From the NCBI RefSeq assembly GCF_047511655.1, contig NC_133403.1, positions 16,613,014 to 16,677,013 of the forward strand: DNA of 64,000 nucleotides, in the 5' to 3' direction. Below the pieces are notes generated by a model. The model did no database searches and had not been told where the DNA came from. It saw nothing but the letters and a program-made list of their open reading frames with translations. Both the position numbers and the translations under genes were made by a program. Positions 57,051-64,000 of the stretch are shown in pieces (the stretch's first letter is position 1; every line of letters starts with the position of its first letter). This stretch comes from Castor canadensis (lineage: Eukaryota > Chordata > Mammalia > Rodentia > Castoridae).

Positions 57051-59679
57051 TGCAGCTTCCTGACCAACTTGTTCCTTGATGGGAGTGAACAGTGGTGAGT
57101 CAGGAGGAGGGGCGAACAGAACAAAGCTCCTGTGCACCCACAACCACATATCCCTCACAAAGTTCTACTAATTCTTGAGTGATTTCCTCAAATCTGTTTT
57201 GTTTTACCAGCCTAGAACCTCCTTCTACACAATCACTTCCTTGGACAGTTATTAATTTATTTTCTGTCAAAACCAAATCTATACTTCACTGACCATGCCA
57301 GGATTGGAGGTAGGCACTATTTTTCCTTAGCCATCTGGCATACTTGTGAGTTTTATCAGTATAGGATACTAAAAAGACTTTGCGAAAGAAAGACCTTTTC
57401 TTTGTGGTCCAAAACACTCGTCCTCCTGGAAGAGTGCTGTAGATAGGAATTCCCAGGGACCAGCCTCTGCAGCATGGATGTATTCTCCAGTGCCAGGCAC
57501 TGCAGTAAACATGGCTTCCCTAGTACAATGTTTTTGCAGTTTGTAGAAATAAGCATCTCAGGGCCAACAGAGTCTGGCTGTGCATTTGGTCCAGTTTCTC
57601 TAAAGACAAAAATAAGTGTCCTATTTTTTTTTTCATAAAAATATGCTCTGGATTACATTATGAAATATGCATAAGAGCTGCCTCTTCCTTATTTATATTA
57701 TGCAATTTAACAAAACCATTAGTCACAATTACTTACAAGTTTAAAATATATGTATTGTGAAGACAGTATATTCACAATTGATAATATGATCACTAAGTGA
57801 AAGGAAAGAAATAATTGATGGAGTAATTCTTGAAATAAGGGAGAAAAAAGAACACTATGTAAAGGTTATTCAAGGCAAAGAAAGCAGCTTATGAGAATTT
57901 TTATAACTTTCAGTAACAGAGAATTAAAATTGTAAAATGGCTGAAGCCATTACTATAATGGCTGAAGTTCTAGATAAAAAAGTGTGGGAGATGTGAATAG
58001 AATTAAAGCTAGCAATAACACTGTGCAAGGTATTTTATTCCAGTTAAAAGAGATAGTTTTGAGGTTACTTACATTTTATAAAGGCTTGTTGTCTACCTAA
58101 ATCTATACTGGAGGAAGACCCTTTTGAAGACCTCATAATGTCACAAGAGAGATCCGTTTGCCATCTATCAAAACATTCTGGGTTATGGATGAATTAGGCA
58201 GGGAGAGCAGAAAAAAATACCTGATGAAGTTATAGTTTTCATGTCTTTTGGAGGCATAGTATTGTGTTTTCATAATCCATGTGCTCTTATCTTGAAATTT
58301 GCTTATATGGTGGATGAGTAGTCTCTGCTTCTTTCATGGTTTGACTTTCTTAGTGAACAGGTTTCTCCTGAAGATGTCTCTTAGTATAGGTTTGTTATGC
58401 AATGTTGACTTTGATTTTGCTGGGCACTTTTCTGATTTGTCCCTCTGTCAGGAGTGGATAAGTAATTGGAGTTAGAGCCTGGAGGAAGTACATGACCTAG
58501 AAATAATACCCATGCTTCTCATTTGACAGGATCAAGAAGGGTGGTAGTTTCAAAGATTGCAAGTAAAGGGAATCAGATTGGGAAAAGATTCAGTCAACTA
58601 GTTAAGTTTAACTTTAGCTGTATTCCACCTTAGTGATAAGGGACTAGGAAAATAGGATTAGGTTCATTTATATCAAGTCATCTGTTTGCCCTTTTCACTT
58701 AGATGTCTGATAAAGACCTCCACCACACCTTGTCAAAAGTTGAAATCAAGAATCTTCACGTTTATTTTCTCATTTCCCCAAATAAACATAGTATGTATAG
58801 AAACAGGAGATTCCTATGCCTTGTTTACCATATTATCTCCTCAGGATTTTACAAAAGCCAATGTGTAATCCATGTAATAAATATGTAAATTAATGAAAGA
58901 GATAAAGTTTAAAGTAAATAAGTTTTTCACTTTCAGAATAGAGATGGCCCTTAAACCACACATGTCAGTGATTGTTCTATCTGTGAGGCCAAATGGACAT
59001 TATCCTGCTAACATATTTTTCTTCTAGGAATACACAAAATCTAATCAGAAAGTTAAGAATTGATGTTAGCAGATTGAAAAGACAAATGATAAACATCACA
59101 TACTGTGCTAAGCACTTTACATTCATGTGAAAATCTCATGTAGGTCTTCAAGAATACTGGCATGTTTTCTATGATTAACGCTGACAAGTTTTAGAAAAAA
59201 CATATTAAAGCATGAGTGTTTGCATATTTACTTCTAGTCTAGTAAAATCATATAATATACAAATATGCAACATGCAGCAGATTCAGTAAAACAGCTGTTA
59301 TGTATTTCAGCAAAAATAAATAGGATAGTTTATTCCTGTAACAGTGTATTGGAATGCATTAGTCACTAAAATCTGTATCATAGCTGCTATAAATGTATTG
59401 CATTACATAAGACCTGGGATTGAATAGCAATAAAAATATATTTACTGTTACAATGACTGAAGTATAATTCTTCATAAGAAAATGTACGTGACACTCATGT
59501 TCCAGTTGATATGACAGCAATAACAGATTTCAAAGTTGATGGCACAGCTGTAACTTGGGCTCAGTACTATTGCTTGTTATGTTAATGGAAGTCCATCACT
59601 TTTTTTCAACCTGACTTTCTTGTACCTTATATACAATATCTTCTTCTCCAGATTTACTAAGACTTTTTGGCAAACAAAA
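57051..59679. other. Stretch without recognised gene
   Basis: Nothing I can name with confidence. The part near 57440-57600 ('gggaccagcctctgcagcatgg...tagaaataagcatctcagggcc') vaguely resembles an old DNA-transposon (MER5-like) pattern. No RNA gene seen. Confidence 0.35.
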
Positions 59680-60090
59680 CTGTATACATTTAAGGTATAC
59701 AATATGATGACTTGGTATACTTGTACACTGTAAAATGATTATCCCACTCAAGCTAATATCCCAATCAAGCTGTAAGCATCCTCTTAGAGCTAACTTTGCG
59801 TGTTCTTGTGTGTGTGTGTGTGTATGTGATGAAAATAATTTGATGTCTACTCTCTTAGCAAATTTTAAGTACAGAAGAGGGTTGCTAACAGTAATTACCA
59901 CATTGTCCATTATATCTCCATAACTTAATGCATATTAAATGGAAATTTTGTACCCATTTGCAAACATCTCCCCACTCTCCACAGCCAAAGACCTTGGTAA
60001 CAACCATTCTGCCTCTGTTTGAAAAGAAGTTTAGAAGGGCTGACATTGATAATCTCCTGCCCACTAAGTGAGATATAGCTCTGTCCAAGC
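59680..60090 (-). repeat. Ancient mammalian L1 3' UTR, minus strand
   Basis: Reads 'tttaaggtatacaatatgatg', 'tgtaaaatgattatcccactc', a short (TG)n, 'gtctactctcttagcaaatttt', 'gtacccatttgcaaacatctcc', in the fixed order of the reversed old L1M-type 3' UTR shared across placental mammals. It predates the rodent-specific L1s elsewhere here. Confidence 0.85.
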
Positions 60091-63000
60091 CTTCCTCCGG
60101 CAGGTACTCATTTGTTAAGAAAATTCTGGTTCTGTTTCTAACCAGTCACTTTCCTCCCCCCTTATACAGATGAAATGATCTTTCTTTGCAATTCACAATG
60201 AGGGCATGGTGGAATTCCAGAAGGTAATGTCCATGAAATTGTAAGACCCTATCCCCACCAGATCATAGCTCCCAGGAATTTCTTACCCTCACACTAGTCC
60301 TCATCATCCTGCAAAAATTCATCAAAATTATCACTAAAGTGTTCTCAAAACATTGAAGGCTCAGTGGCTTCTGCTCTAGGTAAGCACATACCAGCTGTGA
60401 CTCTGTACTTAAGATTTTAAGTATTGGTAAGTATTGATATTGGTATGCTGTAAAGCCTCAATTCCCTGAAAGGCCAAGAAATGCCATTGATGTGCAATTT
60501 TTTCTTGCTCTTTTCATTATGTCAATGTAAGCAGTATTTTTCAAGGAACATTTGCAGCATTTTGCTGTTTTTCTTCTTGTAGTGATAAGAATATTGTTTC
60601 CCAAACTTTTTGTATGTCAAGAGGTGAAACAAAAGCGATCTACTTTTAAATAACATGAAAATATAAAATAAAATTTCCTCATTAGCTAAAAAAGCTAATT
60701 AATTCTTACTAATTAATTCTCACTTTCTAATATTTGTAATATTTCATTTTTCTAGTTTTATGTGACAACATGCAATCTAAATGTGTTCTCCACCCAGTGA
60801 TGTGATGCATCCTTCTCATGTCAAGAATGATAGACAGTCTCTAAAATTTCATGTCAGTGTTGTTTCTAACCTCATTATTCCGTTTCTTGAAGATAATATT
60901 TTACCATTGTATTTCCAATCATGTACTCTCACTTACTACCTAATATCATATTAAAATTGGTAAACTAACAGTCATTCAGTAAAACTACCACTCTCACCCA
61001 AACCTCAAAAGTTTTTCTCCTTCTATCACCACCTTTGACAATAGGACGATTGAATAAACACATATCATTTTATGTCAAGACATTCTTAGATGCCACCTTC
61101 CTGGAACTGGCTCCTCAGAGCCCATCTAAATGTCCTTGGAATCCAAAATAAGCACTTCAGTGATAGATATTGTATTTAATTGTACACAAAAACTTTCAAC
61201 AAAGCCTTGCATACATTTCTTTTCCACGTTATTACTTGGATATATAAGAAGTCATCAGTATTAGTATATTAAAAGTGAATTTCTTATTGAATATGTCAGC
61301 ATACAACAGAAGCACATGTAATTGTTTAATATTCCCTATGTTCAAATGACATTGCATCTAATATAATTTCATGCTTTGTTTAGTTATATATTATACTCCC
61401 TATCATATACCTAATGATACTGATTTAAAATTTGTTAAATACCCCATATGTTGAAGTAAGTCTTATAGGAAGCAGCAGTTATGATAAGGAGTTTTGGATT
61501 TCCTTGACATAATTGTTTATTTGTAGATATCAAAAAGTAAGTAAACACAACATTTATTATATAATATAATCCCATAGGTGAAAATTTAATGGTTTAGGCA
61601 AGAGGATAGAGCTGCATTACATCAAGATAGATGGTGCTGAATTCCAAAGGTAGATTTTGTTACTGACTTTCCAGATCAAAAAAGACAATATGATAATGAC
61701 TTACTTTGAAGGAACATATTTTGATGATATCTAGGGCTTGTGTGACAATATATATTCAAAGGATTGGTAGAGTGGTGTATATTTCTCATAATATGTCATA
61801 GTTGAATTCACCTCCTCCATCGGTATTTTTGGTCTGCAATAAGCAAAGTGGATTCCTTATTGCTTGAAAGCATTGTTGAATCAAAACATTTTGTTGGCTT
61901 AGTTTTTTGTATGGTTTTATATCTTGTCTTACAATGTAAAAAGTTAAGTTTTCTTTAAATGAATATTTCTAATATTTACCTTAAACCCTATAAATTCAAA
62001 CTCACTATATGCTAGGAAATTTAAAGAGTTTTATCTCTGTTTAGTCCATGTCAAGAAGAAAGTTTGACACAAGTACTTCACTACATTAAAATTGAAAAAT
62101 GAGGGGCACCCATTCTTGGGATCCCTCCTCAATTCTGGGAGCTCTACCTTCTCACTTTATACTTGTCTATTTCAATAAACTATTCAGCTTTATACTTAAA
62201 GAAACTGCAAAATTATTTGTTATGTACCAGGCATGTTATAGGATTAAATAAAGTTACATAGTTTTATTTATCTTAGGGAAACAAACATCAACATTATTTG
62301 TACTTGTTTGCTGTGAGATTAAAAAAATATATAACTGATTACTTAAGACCAATTTTACCATATTTGTGAGTCATAAAAAAATAGTAAAGAGGAAAAAAAT
62401 TAAAATTCATATAGATCTCCAAGTTCTTAGCATCCTAACACTTTTGTGTATTTTCCATATTGTCTCTGTAAATTATATAAATCATATGTGCACAAATAAA
62501 ATAATGTAAAGTGTAGCTTACATTGATGTCTTAAGGAAATATTTAATTGGCTATTGAAATTTAACATTCCCTGTATTAGTTCAACTTGTCACATTACAGT
62601 AGAGATGTGACCAACTCTGTTTTATCAGGAAGGTGTTTGTCAAACAATACTCGATTTACAGACAGAAATGTTAGTCTCTTTCCTCTCATTTCCACCAACT
62701 GCCAAATCACTTAATTTCTTTGAATCTTCTTCCCTGTCTATGAAATTGAGAAGGTGTTGCTTACTCGAAAGATGTGATTAGGTTGTAAGTTATCTCAGCG
62801 AATGATGTCAAATTACAAATAAACAGCTAGATAACCAACTTGCACTCTTAGATATCATTTGAAATGAGTTCAATCCTAATCCCCAATAAACAATAAAAAT
62901 GGATAACTTTACAATGATTAGGATCTTATCCATATTTATTATCTTTTACTTCATACGAATTGCTGGTTGCTTTAATTTTTATGACAAAAGCATTTTTGGT

Positions 63001-63249
63001 CAAAATTTTGACCTTGCCATTTTCAATAACTGCAGGTTTTTCATGATTTCAATTTCATTGATAGGACTTTCTATCAGACCAATATAAGTGCACAAGTCTA
63101 GAATCTATTCTATATCTCTAATTCCTTGGTTACAACTATTCTGGCCCAGAATAAACATTTCACTTAATACATAGGTTACATCCATCTTTGAATGTTGTTT
63201 ACCTTATTGGTGTTCTTTTGATTGATACAATTGTTCTGTTGCTTCTTAC
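60091..63249. other. 3.1-kb AT-rich stretch without recognised gene
   Basis: No V segment, exon, RNA gene or clear transposon was recognised. Sequence is uniformly AT-rich with short open frames only. Confidence 0.35.
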
Positions 63250-63665
63250 TGCAAAATATTTTGTACTCTTTTCGGAGGCAGCAGTGGTATTTGAACTCAG
63301 GTCTTCACACTTGTTAGACACTCTGAATATAGGATCTCACTTTTAAACCAGGCCAGCCTGGACTGCAATCCTTCTATTTGGGCTTCTCACCATATCTGGG
63401 ATTACAGGCACATCCCACATACTCAATTTTTCTCCATTGTGATGGGGTGTCATGACCATCTCTATCCCCATGTTGGTAAAGAAGTGTAATCCTCCCAATT
63501 TGAGACACCTGTGGAGCTCGGTGTGACAGGCATATGCCACTATACTCAGTTGTTGTTTGAGATGGAGTCTTGCTAAATTTTTCTGGTGATAACCTCAATT
63601 TTGATCCTCCTGATCTCACTCCCCAAGTAACTAGGATTATATGCATGAGCCACTTATGCCTGGAC
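63250..63665 (-). repeat. SINE pair (dimeric or two adjacent copies), minus strand
   Basis: First part: 'tggtatttgaactcaggtcttcacac', 'accaggccagcctggac', 'gggattacaggcacatcc'. Second part: 'atcctcccaatttgagacacc', 'gtgacaggcatatgccac'. Third part: 'gagatggagtcttgctaa', 'gatcctcctgatctcac', 'ataggattatatgcatgagcc'. These are repeated 7SL-like units in reverse, so two or more SINEs lie head to tail. Confidence 0.7.
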
Positions 63666-64000
63666 TATTTTACACTTTTAATTCTACAAACTCACTTTGG
63701 ACAGTGAGGTGATTCAAATTTATTCCTCATCCATCTAAACAGTCCAACAGGCCAAATGGGAATGGAAAATGTGTCACAGATATTTGAATTACTAATTCTA
63801 CTTAGCTTTTCTTTCCTTTTGAAAATCATTTTCCTATAATATGTGCTTTTCACTTTCCAATTTTTCACTTTCTATTTTATGCTTTATAATGTTTTTTATT
63901 TGAAGAATAAACTATCTCATGAAGCTTGACTTTTTTTATTATTCATTTACATGTCACAGTACACAGTGCCCAATACTATTAGATTATTTCATATCTAATT
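63666..64000. other. Window end, no recognised gene
   Basis: AT-rich sequence to the end of the window; nothing identified. Confidence 0.4.

Noticed and set aside
1..64000. tRNA or other structural RNA genes
   Set aside because: Only SINE-derived pol III-like sequences were recognised; no intact cloverleaf was seen by eye. A tRNAscan run would decide.

Overview
This is non-microbial, mammalian germline DNA: AT-rich, with no long open reading frames, and packed with LINE-1 (L1) and SINE retrotransposons. Its defining content is seven immunoglobulin heavy-chain variable (IGHV) gene relics, all on the + strand. Most keep the standard layout of octamer promoter, leader exon, short intron, V exon and recombination signal sequence (RSS) with a 23-bp spacer. 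All seven are broken, so the window is a pseudogene-rich stretch of an IGHV locus. No D, J or constant segment was seen. The SINE type (tail reading like 'gccctgagttcaaactccagtacc') and the L1 3' end (polypurine tract, then 'gtatgcacatatgaataa') suggest a rodent, possibly a castorimorph such as a beaver. That species guess comes from memory of repeat families and is only moderately secure.

Layout: 1-9.3 kb holds three clan II (IGHV4-like) relics at about 0.44-1.03, 4.8-5.2 and 8.7-9.2 kb, separated by old L1 and SINE debris. 9.5-10.15 kb is a degenerate CA-rich array. 11.7-12.68 kb is a degenerate telomere-like (CCCTAA-type) array. 12.69-20.26 kb is an old + strand L1 into which a younger L1 inserted (about 13.93-18.90 kb); the younger one has tandem 5' UTR monomers and an internal deletion of about 2 kb. 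22.1-25.9 kb holds three more V relics (IGHV3-like, clan II-like, IGHV3-like). 27.7-40.6 kb is one old minus-strand L1 broken by two younger L1s, each bounded by an exact target-site duplication (15 bp and 13 bp); the larger is a nearly full-length minus-strand L1 of about 6.9 kb. 41.65-43.7 kb is another 5'-truncated + strand L1. 43.8-46.24 kb has three copies of one composite repeat, the third inverted. 52.4-53.1 kb is the seventh V relic (IGHV3-like), followed by large CA and AAAT simple-sequence arrays. 54.4-64 kb has no V segment; it contains a minus-strand processed RPS20 pseudogene (56.63-57.05 kb), an ancient L1 3' end and SINEs.

Nothing here looks able to make a protein. The V relics could still matter as RSS-bearing DNA; the third has a consensus heptamer and only a few lesions. 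The best leads are the telomere-like block, the monomeric L1 promoter, the triple composite repeat and the nested L1 chronology. I did not find a convincing new biological system.
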